A DNA stretch of 64,000 nucleotides from Carboxydothermus hydrogenoformans Z-2901 (GCF_000012865.1 NC_007503.1:744001-808000), one strand, 5' to 3'. Shown: positions 41,332 to 49,754, counted from the first letter of the stretch. Numbers and translations: made by a program. Notes: generated by a model not told the origin, from the sequence alone.

Positions 41332-41559
41332 AGCTTGGCTCTTTTTTGTTTTTAGGGCGTAATCAAGTTTTTCCGAATGTTCTTTAAGGGTAATTTTTAT
41401 TTCAGCAACATCTTTTTTAAGTTCTGCACCATCTTTTCTTAATTCTTCTACCGTAGCATTGGTATTACCTACAATCCGAATCAATTCAGTCATCGTTCCC
41501 GTTAATTGATCGAACCGGGCTAAAAATACCAAATTAAACCTAAATGAACATAATCCCAT
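41278..41559 (-). pseudogene. Minus-strand coiled-coil gene remnant
   Basis: Minus-strand frame whose central part (FDQLTGTMTELIRIVGNTN, then VEELRKDGAELKKDVAEIK, LKEHSEKLDYALKTKK) is a convincing coiled coil like that of small unknown proteins such as the one at 52538. Its end runs through the terminator hairpin and into the antisense of the KaiC-like gene, so the natural C-terminus is lost. The start codon is unclear. Confidence 0.45.
41312..41346. terminator. Bidirectional terminator at the truncation junction
   Basis: AAAAAGAGCC (41312-41321) pairs with GGCTCTTTTT (41337-41346). It has T-rich flanks on both strands and marks where the KaiC-like gene was joined to foreign sequence. Confidence 0.75.
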
Positions 41560-41610
41560 AACTATTTCCCCGGAAATTTAAAATAAACTTTTCACTACGA
41601 TTCTGGTTTT

Positions 41611-41700
41611 TCCGGAGACGAACTTAAAATCTTAAACTGGGGGACCGTACTGCACGATATCGGACGAAAGCTTTCTGGGAACAAGGATAAAAAAGAAACC
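41611..41700 (+). pseudogene. HD-GYP gene scrap
   Basis: An open stretch reads DELKILNWGTVLHDIGRK followed by a Lys-rich end. LHDIG is the metal motif of HD-GYP domains, with the same local context as in the intact genes nearby. No further domain is present. This is a leftover of a fourth HD-GYP copy in the district, ended by a hairpin AAACCCTG/CAGGGTTT (41697-41718). Confidence 0.5.
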
Positions 41701-41745
41701 CTGGTAAAATCAGGGTTTTTATTAAGTATGCCAATATTAAAAAGA

Positions 41746-41792
41746 ATACAAATGGAAAATGTTATGTTATAATATTGCATCTCGAAAATGTC
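41746..41792 (+). promoter_or_regulatory. Shared-layout promoter, copy 3 (before GEMM riboswitch 2)
   Basis: ATACAA (41746-41751), 16 bp, TATAAT (41768-41773), the same spacing as copies 1 and 2 and with nearly the same spacer as copy 2. Instead of the exact Spo0A box there is TCTCGAA at 41780, one base off and 5 bp closer. Confidence 0.55.
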
Positions 41793-41827
41793 ACATATTA
41801 TAAATCATAACAAGATTCACCCTTTGT

Positions 41828-41911
41828 CAATAGCAAACCCGGCGAAAGCCGGCGACGCAAAGCTACAGGGGCTAAAGCCGTAAGGCTATGCCAGCCAGCT
41901 GCCGAAGGTGT
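41828..41911 (+). promoter_or_regulatory. Cyclic di-GMP class I (GEMM) riboswitch, copy 2
   Basis: Almost identical to the copy at 33685, with two or three differences inside the aptamer. All core elements are present (GCAAACC, GNRA-capped P2, GACGCAAAGC, GGGGCTAAAGCC, closing CTGCCG). It is followed by a terminator at 41924-41952 and then the chemoreceptor-like gene at 41982. The high identity implies recent duplication or gene conversion. Confidence 0.93.
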
Positions 41912-41923
41912 GGATTTAGAGTT

Positions 41924-41952
41924 AAGCCTCCGCCTTTGGGCAGGAGGTTTTT
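41924..41952 (+). terminator. Expression-platform terminator of GEMM riboswitch 2
   Basis: AAGCCTCC (41924-41931) pairs with GGAGGTTT (41943-41950), then more T. It lies between aptamer and ribosome site, so ligand-dependent termination is likely. Confidence 0.75.
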
Positions 41953-41981
41953 ATATTAATTTAAAGGGAGGGGATGGAGAA

Positions 41982-42797
41982 ATGAAAATAAATAAAATCC
42001 TGGAAACTGTTTCTGATTATCAAAAATTATTTACTGAAGACGCAACGTTTATAGTTTCTGATCTGGAAAAGTATTTGTATTATCGTCCGGGGCGAATTGA
42101 TTTTGGGTTTAAGCCGGGAGATAAAATAGTGGAAGGAACATTAATGGAGAGAGCGATGAAGCAAAACAAAAAAATTGTTGCCAGGGTTGAAAAAGAACAA
42201 AGCAAATTTGGATTTCCATATATTGCAACGGTAATTCCTATAACTGATGAGGAAGGCGTTGTAGGAGCAATGGCGGTAGCTTTCAGTACGGAAACCCAGG
42301 ATATGGTAATTAATATGTCGGCCGATTTAGCTCGAGTCACCGGCGAAATTAGGGAGTCGGCAACGGAATTTAGTACTTCAGCTGCGGAGTTGGCAAATAC
42401 AAACCAGCGAATTGCCGGTGAATCAAAGGAACTTCAAGCAGAAATTGCAGGTATTCAGGAAATTGTTAACTTAATCAATATAATTTCCGATAAAACACAT
42501 ATTTTAGGCTTAAATGCGGCGATTGAAGCTGCCCGAGTGGGAGACAAAGGTCGGGGCTTTGCGGTGGTAGCGGAAGAAATAAGAAAACTTGCCCAGCAAA
42601 CCAAGTTTTCGGCCCAGGATATTAGAAACAAGATAAATCAAAGCTTACATAGACTCAATGAATTAGTACAGAGCATTCAAAACCTGGCAGCGATAAGTGA
42701 GGAACAAAGTGCGATGGCTCAGCAATTAACGGCAGCGATTGAAGAAATTTCAGGGGTAGCTGAGGATTTAAAGAATATTGCATTTAAGTTAAAATAA
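41982..42797 (+). CDS. Soluble methyl-accepting chemotaxis-like signalling protein
   Basis: 271 residues from the ATG at 41982 behind GGGAGGGG; the in-frame GTG at 41910 lies inside the riboswitch. Residues 1-105 form a PAS/GAF-like sensor ([20 protein letters not shown]). Residues about 120-270 carry the MCP signalling hairpin with the tip motif [29 protein letters not shown]. There is no membrane segment, so it is a cytoplasmic receptor. Control by a c-di-GMP riboswitch ties second-messenger level to motility signalling. Confidence 0.9.
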   Translation: MKINKILETVSDYQKLFTEDATFIVSDLEKYLYYRPGRIDFGFKPGDKIVEGTLMERAMKQNKKIVARVEKEQSKFGFPYIATVIPITDEEGVVGAMAVAFSTETQDMVINMSADLARVTGEIRESATEFSTSAAELANTNQRIAGESKELQAEIAGIQEIVNLINIISDKTHILGLNAAIEAARVGDKGRGFAVVAEEIRKLAQQTKFSAQDIRNKINQSLHRLNELVQSIQNLAAISEEQSAMAQQLTAAIEEISGVAEDLKNIAFKLK

Positions 42798-42843
42798 ATT
42801 AAGAAGTGATTATGATTATAAAAGTTGTGAAGGAGGGAAAGGA

Positions 42844-43032
42844 ATGCCGGTAATCCAGATTGATGCAGGGCCTATGTCCAAGGAAAAAAAAGCGGAGCTT
42901 ATTAAAAATCTTACCGATGCAGCAAGTTCTACGCTGAATATTCCGCCTCAAGCTTTTATTGTAATAATTCGGGAAAATTCTTTGGACAATGTAGGTAGCG
43001 GTGGCAAACCTCTTGCGGAGATAAATAAGTAA
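42844..43032 (+). CDS. 4-oxalocrotonate tautomerase-family protein
   Basis: 62 residues, ATG behind AAGGAGGG. Cleaving Met leaves the catalytic Pro1 (PVIQIDAGPMSKEKK). The beta-alpha-beta fold with KKAELIKNLTDAASSTL and the AFIVIIRENSLDNVGSGG end is typical. Such tautomerases isomerise enol/keto acids; the substrate here is unknown. Followed by a strong terminator. Confidence 0.88.
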   Translation: MPVIQIDAGPMSKEKKAELIKNLTDAASSTLNIPPQAFIVIIRENSLDNVGSGGKPLAEINK

Positions 43033-43080
43033 GAAAACCGGAAAAAGTAAGATTTAGTAAGTTTATAATTGGAAAAACTT

Positions 43081-43124
43081 GAGAGAAACCTTGTTTTTTA
43101 TAAAAATGCAAGGTTTCTCTTTTT
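43081..43124 (+). terminator. Rho-independent terminator
   Basis: AGAGAAACCTTG and CAAGGTTTCTCT form a 12-bp stem with an about 15-base loop, followed by TTTTTG. Confidence 0.85.
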
Positions 43125-43215
43125 GCTTTATTTACTAAAAAAAGGCTTTTTTCGGCATCAAGTTATTAGACCGGAAGGCCCTCAAAAAAAATTATTCTTC
43201 TGGCGAACGGAGTTT

Positions 43216-43269
43216 TTGTTAACTATAAAATAAAAAACGTTGACAAATGTGAAATTCAACCGGTATTAT
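43216..43269 (+). promoter_or_regulatory. BirA-type operator overlapping the bioB promoter
   Basis: TTGTTAAC (43216-43223), a 15-bp spacer and GTTGACAA (43239-43246) form an imperfect inverted repeat matching the known biotin repressor pattern. The right arm contains the -35 TTGACA (43240-43245); TATTAT at 43264-43269 is the -10. Biotin-dependent repression of bioB is expected. Confidence 0.7.
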
Positions 43270-43298
43270 AACTATAAACCGAGAGAGGGGGTAGAGCC

Positions 43299-44276
43299 AT
43301 GTTTAATCGGATAGTAGCCTTAACCCAAAAAGTACTGGATGGCGGACAAATTAATCAAATTGAAGCGCTGGAGCTTGCGCAGGCTGAGGGCGCAGATATT
43401 CTGATATTGGCAGCAATGGCGGCCAAGATCAGGGAAAAGTACGTGGGGGATAAGGTGGAGTTATGTTCAATCATCAGTGTAAAAACCGGTCATTGTCCTG
43501 AGGACTGTGCCTTTTGCGCTCAATCGGTCCATCATCATACAGAAATTACACCCACTGAAATGCTCGAGGAAGAAAAAATCTTGGCAAAAGCTAAGGCTAT
43601 GGAAGCGGCCGGGGCCCATCGTTTTGATTTGGTAACGGCCGGTCTGGGAATGACCGAGGAGGACGAGGATTTTAAAAAAATTTTAGCTATTTATAAACGT
43701 TTGCGTCAGGAAGTAAAACTGGAATTATGCGCTTGCCTGGGGACATTAACCGAAAAAGCAGCTATGCAGCTGCGCGAAGTCGGAGTTACTCGGTATAATC
43801 ATAATCTGGAAACAGCGCGAAGTTTTTTTAGCAATATCGTTACAACTCATACTTATGATGAACGGATAGAAACCATTAAAAATGTTAAAAAAGCTGGAAT
43901 GGAAGTATGTTGTGGTGGTATTATCGGTATGGGAGAAACTATGGAACAGCGAATTGAGTTTGCTTTTACGCTAAAAGAATTAGATGTTGATGCCATACCG
44001 ATAAACGTGCTCAATCCAATTAAAGGAACAAAACTGGAAAACCGGCCGCTTTTATCGCCCCTGGAAGTTATCAAGACTTTTGCAATTTTCCGCTTCATTT
44101 TGCCGGATAAAAATATCAGATATGCCGGTGGTCGGGAGGTAAATTTGCGGGATATGCAGGCTCTGGGGTTAATGGCGGGGTTAAACGGCATGTTAATCGG
44201 GCATTATTTAACAACTAAAGGCCGGGAAGTGGAAACAGATTTACAAATGATTAGAGATTTAGGTTTAAAAATTTAG
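43299..44276 (+). CDS. bioB: Biotin synthase BioB
   Basis: 325 residues, ATG behind GAGAGGGGG. The radical SAM motif CPEDCAFCAQS (Cys about 65, 69, 72), the cluster Cys in LELCACLG (about 139) and EVCCGGIIGMGE (about 202), the YNHNLET motif and the Arg of IRYAGGREVNLRDMQ (about 274) are all visible. It inserts sulfur into dethiobiotin using SAM radicals and a [2Fe-2S] cluster. It stands alone here behind a BirA-like operator; no other bio genes are in the window. Confidence 0.97.
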   Translation: MFNRIVALTQKVLDGGQINQIEALELAQAEGADILILAAMAAKIREKYVGDKVELCSIISVKTGHCPEDCAFCAQSVHHHTEITPTEMLEEEKILAKAKAMEAAGAHRFDLVTAGLGMTEEDEDFKKILAIYKRLRQEVKLELCACLGTLTEKAAMQLREVGVTRYNHNLETARSFFSNIVTTHTYDERIETIKNVKKAGMEVCCGGIIGMGETMEQRIEFAFTLKELDVDAIPINVLNPIKGTKLENRPLLSPLEVIKTFAIFRFILPDKNIRYAGGREVNLRDMQALGLMAGLNGMLIGHYLTTKGREVETDLQMIRDLGLKI

Positions 44277-44398
44277 AAGAGGGGGCCACTGGCCAAGGAA
44301 AGCGGTGGGAGATAAATGTAGCTGCGGAAAAAACGGTGGACGAAGGCTGAGCGTGAAATTTCGATGAATTTCGTTAACATGGGTTTGGAGGGTTTAAA

Positions 44399-45325
44399 AT
44401 GGGCTCTTTTAACTTTCTCTTTAAAGCCAGTGACGGACAGGAAATTTATTGCTACCGCTGGGTTCCGGATAAAGAGCAGAAACTCCGGGCGATTGTTTAC
44501 ATTGCCCATGGTATGGCGGAAACCGCAGCACGGTATGAGCGATTTGCTTTGGCTTTAACCAAAGAAGGTTATCTTGTCTTTGCCCACGACCACCGGGGGC
44601 ACGGGAAAACGGCGAAAAGCATTGAGGAAATAGGGTATTTGGGTCCCGATGGATTTAACCGGATGGTTCAGGACATGAAGGAACTTATTGATTTTGTTAA
44701 AAACGAAAACCGGGAACTTCCAATTATCTTATTTGGCCACAGCATGGGCTCTTTCTTGGCTCAGCGGTATATTTCCCTTTACGGGGAAAGCATAAATGGA
44801 GTGATTTTATCCGGGACTTCCTGCGATCCCGGGCCTATTGTTAATCTTGGCATCTTTTTGGCCAAAAAAGAAGTCGAAAAATACGGCCCTAAACATAGAA
44901 GCGTTCGTTTAACAAAGCTTAGCTTTGGCAACTACAATAAAAAGTTTAAACCAAACCGCACCGAGTTTGACTGGCTTTCCCGCGATGCCGAAGAAGTAGA
45001 TAAATACATTAATGACCCTTACTGCGGGGGAGTATTTACCGCAAGTTTCTACTACGATTTTTTAAGAGGGTTAAAGGAAACTTTCCGCCGGGAAAACTTG
45101 GCTAAAATCCCCAAAGAGCTTCCTATTTTCATTTTTAGCGGCGATATGGACCCGGTAGGTAACATGGGTAGAGGTGTTTTAAAGTTAATAAAAACTTACG
45201 AAAAATTAGGTTTAAAAAATGTAGCATACAAGCTCTATCCTGGAGGCCGGCACGAAATGTTAAACGAAATTAATCGGGAGGAAGTGGTCGGGGATATTAT
45301 AAACTGGTTAAATAAGTTGTTTTAA
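44399..45325 (+). CDS. Alpha/beta hydrolase, monoacylglycerol lipase-like
   Basis: 308 residues, ATG behind TTGGAGGG. It has the oxyanion motif IAHGMAETAARY near 39, GHDHRGHG-like AHDHRGHGKT near 68, the nucleophile elbow GHSMGS (Ser about 115), Asp in FSGDMDPVGN (about 250) and His in GGRHEML (about 283). The lid-like middle and HGMAE motif are typical of lysophospholipase/monoglyceride lipases. No signal peptide, so probably cytoplasmic. Confidence 0.85.
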   Translation: MGSFNFLFKASDGQEIYCYRWVPDKEQKLRAIVYIAHGMAETAARYERFALALTKEGYLVFAHDHRGHGKTAKSIEEIGYLGPDGFNRMVQDMKELIDFVKNENRELPIILFGHSMGSFLAQRYISLYGESINGVILSGTSCDPGPIVNLGIFLAKKEVEKYGPKHRSVRLTKLSFGNYNKKFKPNRTEFDWLSRDAEEVDKYINDPYCGGVFTASFYYDFLRGLKETFRRENLAKIPKELPIFIFSGDMDPVGNMGRGVLKLIKTYEKLGLKNVAYKLYPGGRHEMLNEINREEVVGDIINWLNKLF

Positions 45326-45384
45326 GTTGGAGAAAAATTGTGAAACGAGGTAAATATAGTGAATCTTTAACGAATTTTCAGGCT

Positions 45385-45579
45385 TTATTCTTCGAGTTCC
45401 ATATGGTAAAATTTAACATCCTCGTTAGAAATATTTTTTAAGTATTCTCTTTTAATACTAAATCCAACTTTTTTGTAGCAGTTTATAGCTCTTCGATTAA
45501 AGCTTCTAACTTCAAGGGCTACCGTCTGATTTGGAAATCTTTTTTTACTGTTGTTCAAAATTACTCTCTCCTTCTTCAT
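45385..45579 (-). pseudogene. GNAT acetyltransferase C-terminal remnant
   Basis: 64 residues on the minus strand. The part VALEVRSFNRRAINCYKKVGF corresponds to the last conserved strand-helix unit of RimI-like GNAT enzymes, but the acetyl-CoA-binding R/QxxGxG/A loop and all upstream strands are missing. Start sequence MKKERVILNNSKK looks like random fusion after deletion. Confidence 0.6.
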
Positions 45580-45718
45580 GGTGACATTTTCTCAAAATAA
45601 TTCTAAGGGGACAATATCACAGATTAATAACAAAGGATACCTAAATTCTTGACATATTTTAAAATTGAAAATAGAATAATACTCGTAAACTATTTTGGTT
45701 TTTTGGGGGTAGCTAAGT

Positions 45719-46396
45719 ATGATTTTGACCGAACGCCGCAAGCAATTTCTAGAGAAATTAATTGATCTATTCCAAAAAACGAATGTTCCAGTTCACTACG
45801 AAACAATAGCGAATGCACTTGGCGTCAGCAAATGGACGGCATACGACGTTTTGAAAGAATTAGAAAAACTTGGCTACCTTACCCGGGATTATACAGTAAA
45901 TCCTAACGAAATGGGACGTTCCCAGGTTGTTTTTATGCCTACTATTAAAGCTATAAATTTGTTTGAAGAAAAACGTACAAAAGAAATAAATATAGATGAG
46001 TGGAATAAAATAAAGACAAAGGTACTTGAGCTGCTAAACAGTTTAAAAACTCACAGCATTAGTGATGCTGTACAAAAAATGCTGGAGGAAATTCCAAAGG
46101 TTCAGGTACGAGTAACTTTTGGGGCATATGTCATAGGGTTATTTATCGTGTATCTTAGAAAATTGGGCGGAAGAACAGAAATGCTGGTTAAAAGTTTGGT
46201 TCAAAATGCACCTACCAGTGAAATGCGCATCATAATCTTTATTGGAACTGTTCTTGGTACTATTATTCAAACGATGAATCATGAGATAGGGGTTGGGGTA
46301 ACCGAGTTAGTCGGAAGGTATTTAAAGTCGCTTACCGATCTTTCTGATAAGGAAAAGGGTATGCTTGCGGATTTTCTTGTTGAAGCTTTAGCTTGA
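45719..46396 (+). CDS. Winged-helix transcriptional regulator with helical C-terminal domain
   Basis: 225 residues, ATG behind GGGGGTAGC; a TTGACA -35 lies about 70 bp upstream. Residues 5-60 are a winged helix (IANALGVSKWTAYDVLKEL, EKLGYLTRDY). The C-terminal 130 residues are helical with hydrophobic stretches (VIGLFIVYLRKLGG, IIFIGTVLGTIIQTMNHE), perhaps a ligand-binding or membrane-touching domain. I do not know the family. It precedes a patatin and a radical SAM gene and probably regulates that group. Confidence 0.65.
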   Translation: MILTERRKQFLEKLIDLFQKTNVPVHYETIANALGVSKWTAYDVLKELEKLGYLTRDYTVNPNEMGRSQVVFMPTIKAINLFEEKRTKEINIDEWNKIKTKVLELLNSLKTHSISDAVQKMLEEIPKVQVRVTFGAYVIGLFIVYLRKLGGRTEMLVKSLVQNAPTSEMRIIIFIGTVLGTIIQTMNHEIGVGVTELVGRYLKSLTDLSDKEKGMLADFLVEALA

Positions 46397-46617
46397 AATT
46401 GGTCACAAATTTAAGTTACGACCTTTTTATTTTACCAAGTTTTTTGGTTTTTTGGGTATATATGTAGATTATTTGTTTGGTGAGATGGGAAGTGGCGTGA
46501 TGGTATACCCCTTGGTTAAATATTTTTTTAAGTATTTTTTGTGTCTTTTGGGTACACCGGTTATTATCGGGAAAGAAAATATTCCTAAAAATATGTAGAG
46601 GCAATGGAGGCGAAAAT

Positions 46618-47556
46618 ATGTGTAAAAAACAGAAGGTTAAAGTAAGGCCACGTATTGGAATAGCTCTGGGAAGCGGTGGTGCTAGAGGTTATGCCCATAT
46701 AGGTGTGCTCAAGGCATTGCAGGAAGCAAATATACCAATTGATATTATAGCGGGGACCAGCATGGGGGCAGTTGTAGGTGCAGCTTATGCTGCAGGATAC
46801 CGGATCGAAGAGTTGGAGGATATAGCTCTCAAAATGCGGTGGCGCTGGATACTTAACCTTTTCGATCCTACTCTACCCCGCCAGGGCATAATAGCCGGAA
46901 ACAAAGTAGAAAAGTACTTTGAAATATTAACCCAGGGGAAAGAGTTTTCCCAGTTGCGGAAGCCTTTGACTGTTGTTGCTACTGATATCGTTTCTGGAGA
47001 AGAAGTTCGTATAAGTAAAGGATTGGTGGCTAAAGCCTTACGAGCCAGCATAGCTATACCCGGGGTATTTTCTCCTGTTAAGATTGATGAACGAATTTTA
47101 GTGGACGGTTCGGTAACAACTCCAGTACCTGTCCGGGCAGCTAAAGAAGCAGGTGCAGATATTGTAATAGCGATTGACGTTAGTTCAAATGTAGATCAGA
47201 CTTCCACCTTGGTTCATACCTGGAAGAGGATAAAAAATATGCCTTCTCAAAAAGTGGTCCGTTATATTAAAAATTCACGCTTCGAGATTATCAATGTTCT
47301 AGATAATACTTTGGAACTGTGTGCCCGGCCTAAAGAAGTTTCTTTGAATTCTGGACTTCATGGTAAACATTATTATTTGCTTAAGCCAGAGGTAGGAAAT
47401 ATTAAGTGGTATGAGTTCTATCGTGCTGGTGAGTGTATTCGTGCTGGGGAAATTGCAGGGAAGAAAGTGACTGAAAAAATAAAAATTGCTCTTGATACTG
47501 GAAATTTTATTGAAGAAGGAGTAAAGGAAAGCTTTTGGGAATTAAAAGCAATCTAA
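46618..47556 (+). CDS. Patatin-like phospholipase (RssA/YchK type)
   Basis: 312 residues, ATG behind TGGAGGCG. The three patatin blocks are present: the oxyanion loop GSGGARGYAHIG near 18, the nucleophile elbow AGTSMGAVVG (Ser about 45) and the catalytic Asp in DGSVTTPVP (about 162). No signal peptide, so it should hydrolyse acyl esters of membrane lipids from the cytoplasmic side. An about 75-residue C-terminal extension is unassigned. Next gene in the same direction is a radical SAM protein. Confidence 0.88.
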   Translation: MCKKQKVKVRPRIGIALGSGGARGYAHIGVLKALQEANIPIDIIAGTSMGAVVGAAYAAGYRIEELEDIALKMRWRWILNLFDPTLPRQGIIAGNKVEKYFEILTQGKEFSQLRKPLTVVATDIVSGEEVRISKGLVAKALRASIAIPGVFSPVKIDERILVDGSVTTPVPVRAAKEAGADIVIAIDVSSNVDQTSTLVHTWKRIKNMPSQKVVRYIKNSRFEIINVLDNTLELCARPKEVSLNSGLHGKHYYLLKPEVGNIKWYEFYRAGECIRAGEIAGKKVTEKIKIALDTGNFIEEGVKESFWELKAI

Positions 47557-47703
47557 AAAAATCTTTATGGCTTTTTAAGCAGAAGATATTGACTTTATGG
47601 AATTAAAAAAAGGGGGGTGAGTAACCAATATAAAAGCAAGCAAATGGTTATTTTTAGTATTTAATAAAGACAACATTAAAAAAATACTTCGGGGGTGACT
47701 AAG

Positions 47704-49059
47704 GTGAGCAAAAAATTTGGGACAAGTTTAGAATTTGCCAAACGGTACGTAAGTGAAAAAACCTTGCAGCAGCTGTTAAATTATCTGAGTAAAGATCCAG
47801 TTAACAATTTAGATCGGATATTTACTCTGGGAAAAATTTTAGCCAGACGAGAAGAACACAAACAAGCAATTTTGACGGTTGAGAGAAATCTTAATAACTA
47901 TCCTGCAATACGCCAATTAGTTGAAAGTTTATTACGAGACACTCATCCCAATGTACGTCAGCGTTTGCTTTTTAACTTTTTTATAAACTCGATTATTTTC
48001 GGTATTCCAAAACAGTTACAATTATCCGAAACCTTAGGATTTAAAGTACCTCATACAATTTTAGTGGATCCTACAAGCAATTGTAATTTACGGTGTGAAG
48101 GTTGCTGGGCTGGTGCATATGCCAAACATGATGAATTGGAGTATGAACGTTTGGACCGTCTTTTCAATGAAGCTAAGGAGTTAGGAATTTACTGGATAGT
48201 AATGTCAGGTGGGGAACCCTTTATGTATCCTTATTTGTTTGACTTAGCGGCAAAACATAACGATATGGCTTTTATGATATATACCAATGGGACAAGAATT
48301 GATGAAAAAACTGCCGATAAAATTATAGAAGTTGGTAATATTTCACCGGCTTTTAGTCTTGAAGGTTGGGAGGAACGAACTGATCGGCGCCGGGGAACAG
48401 GAGTATTTAAAAAAGTAATAAATGCAATGGAGATGTTGCGGGAAAGGGGAGCGGTTTTTGGTATTTCTCTTACGGCAACACGAGAAAATGTAGAAGAAAT
48501 AATGTCTGATGAGTTTATTGATTATATGATAGATAAAGGAGCAAAATACGGCTGGATATTCCATTACATTCCCATTGGTCGCAATCCAAACACGGATTTA
48601 ATGTTAACTCCTGAGCAGCGAGCCTATTTAGCAAAGGTTGTCCCTAATATCCGTAGAAATAAACCTATATTCCTGGCCGATTTTTGGAATGATGGCGAAT
48701 TTACTCAAGGTTGCATTGCTGGAGGAAAATATTATTTCCACATTACTGCAAGTGGTGCTGTAGAACCGTGTGCCTTTGTTCATATTTCTACTCATAATAT
48801 TAACGAATGCAGTCTTAAAGATGTTTTAAATTCACCTTTGTTTAAAGCTTACCAAAAGAGACAACCGTTTAATAATAACCACTTAAGACCATGCCCAATT
48901 ATTGACGTACCTTCTGCCCTTAGAGAGATTGTAACTGAAACCGGGGCAAAACCTACCCATCCTGGAGCTGATGATATCTTAAAAGGTGAAGTAAGCGAAT
49001 ACCTTGACCGGTTGTCTGAAGCCTGGGCAGAGGTTGCTGCCGAGATCAAGGAACGTTAA
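47704..49059 (+). CDS. Radical SAM protein with C-terminal auxiliary Cys region
   Basis: 451 residues from the GTG at 47704, 8 bases past GGGGG; the GTG at 47695 is inside that ribosome site. About 115 residues of helical N-terminus precede the radical SAM core with CNLRCEGCWAG (Cys about 126, 130, 133) and MSGGEP. The C-terminal part has QGCIAGGKYYFHITASG, EPCAFVHIS and RPCPIID, a SPASM/twitch-like cluster arrangement. Such proteins modify peptides or small molecules. No precursor peptide gene is visible; a lipid-related substrate is conceivable given the patatin neighbour. Confidence 0.8.
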   Translation: MSKKFGTSLEFAKRYVSEKTLQQLLNYLSKDPVNNLDRIFTLGKILARREEHKQAILTVERNLNNYPAIRQLVESLLRDTHPNVRQRLLFNFFINSIIFGIPKQLQLSETLGFKVPHTILVDPTSNCNLRCEGCWAGAYAKHDELEYERLDRLFNEAKELGIYWIVMSGGEPFMYPYLFDLAAKHNDMAFMIYTNGTRIDEKTADKIIEVGNISPAFSLEGWEERTDRRRGTGVFKKVINAMEMLRERGAVFGISLTATRENVEEIMSDEFIDYMIDKGAKYGWIFHYIPIGRNPNTDLMLTPEQRAYLAKVVPNIRRNKPIFLADFWNDGEFTQGCIAGGKYYFHITASGAVEPCAFVHISTHNINECSLKDVLNSPLFKAYQKRQPFNNNHLRPCPIIDVPSALREIVTETGAKPTHPGADDILKGEVSEYLDRLSEAWAEVAAEIKER

Positions 49060-49146
49060 AAATTATTTTAGCTCGAATTGATACGCCCTGAGGTTACCCA
49101 GAAAAACGTTAGAATTACTGCAATACTTTAAAATGTTTTATGAATT

Positions 49147-49275
49147 CTTGATTTGCCAATATCTTATAAACCGCTGGCAAAACTCATGGGAATTTGTGTT
49201 CGGAATAATAACAATATCTTACAAACACTGGAAAGGAAGGGCTATATAAGGGATGAATACTCATTTGCAATATGA
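49147..49275 (+). pseudogene. Winged-helix regulator scrap
   Basis: The frame reads LDLPISYKPLAKLMGI, then NNNNILQTLERKGYIRDEY before the stop at 49275. The second part lines up with the recognition helix and wing of the regulator at 45719 (VLKELEKLGYLTRDY). Upstream in-frame stops exclude a full gene. Remnant of a paralogous regulator. Confidence 0.45.
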
Positions 49276-49302
49276 GAATATCTCTTGGGGAGCGTGCGAT
49301 TT

Positions 49303-49617
49303 ATGGATATTTTTAGAAGGAGCCTTTTGTTAGGATTGGGATTAATATCTTTAACGAAAGAAAAAACGGAAGAGTTTTTAAAGGAACTTATGGAAAGAGG
49401 CAAGATGAGTAAAGAAGAAGCTCAAAGGTTTTTGGATGAATTAATTGAAAAAGGAAAGAACCAAAAGGAGGAGTTAAAATCTGAAATAGACGAAGAACTG
49501 CGAAAAATCATAAAAGATTTAAATTTAGTAACTCGTGAAGAATTAAATCTTTTAGAAAATCGGATAAAAGAGTTAGAGAATAAAATACAAGAAATAAATC
49601 TTTTTGGGGTAGAGTAA
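49303..49617 (+). CDS. Phasin-like / polyhydroxyalkanoate-granule-associated-type coiled-coil protein
   Basis: 104 residues from the ATG at 49303, 10 bases past GGGGAG. A short hydrophobic start (RSLLLGLGLISLTKEKTEEF) is followed by KMSKEEAQRFLDELIEKG, the motif of the phasin/PhaF-like family of Clostridia, and a C-terminal coiled coil (LVTREELNLLENRIKELEN). Such proteins coat granules or act as regulators. No PHA synthase is in the window, so the role here is uncertain. Confidence 0.65.
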   Translation: MDIFRRSLLLGLGLISLTKEKTEEFLKELMERGKMSKEEAQRFLDELIEKGKNQKEELKSEIDEELRKIIKDLNLVTREELNLLENRIKELENKIQEINLFGVE

Positions 49618-49679
49618 TAATAAAAGGAGCCATCCGGGCTCCTTTTAAAGTTGCCAAAGGCTAAAAGTGTTAATTTTCA

Positions 49680-49754
49680 TGGTGGGCGCGGCAGGGTTCG
49701 AACCTGCGACCTCTTGAATGTGAGTCAAGCGCTCTCCCGCTGAGCTACGCGCCC
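49680..49754 (-). tRNA. tRNA-Val (anticodon CAC)
   Basis: Read on the minus strand: acceptor GGGCGCG/CGCGCCC, D arm GCTC/GAGC, anticodon stem CTTGA/TCAAG with loop CTCACAT (anticodon CAC), T arm GCAGG-TTCGAAC-CCTGC, discriminator A and CCA encoded. It decodes GUG. Confidence 0.95.

Noticed and set aside
41910-41981. GTG start at 41910 for the chemoreceptor-like gene
   Set aside because: It lies at the end of the GEMM aptamer and upstream of the terminator; the ATG at 41982 has a strong ribosome site.
43239-43246. Only a -35 box, no operator, at bioB
   Set aside because: The symmetric TTGTTAAC partner at the right 15-bp distance makes a BirA site the better explanation.
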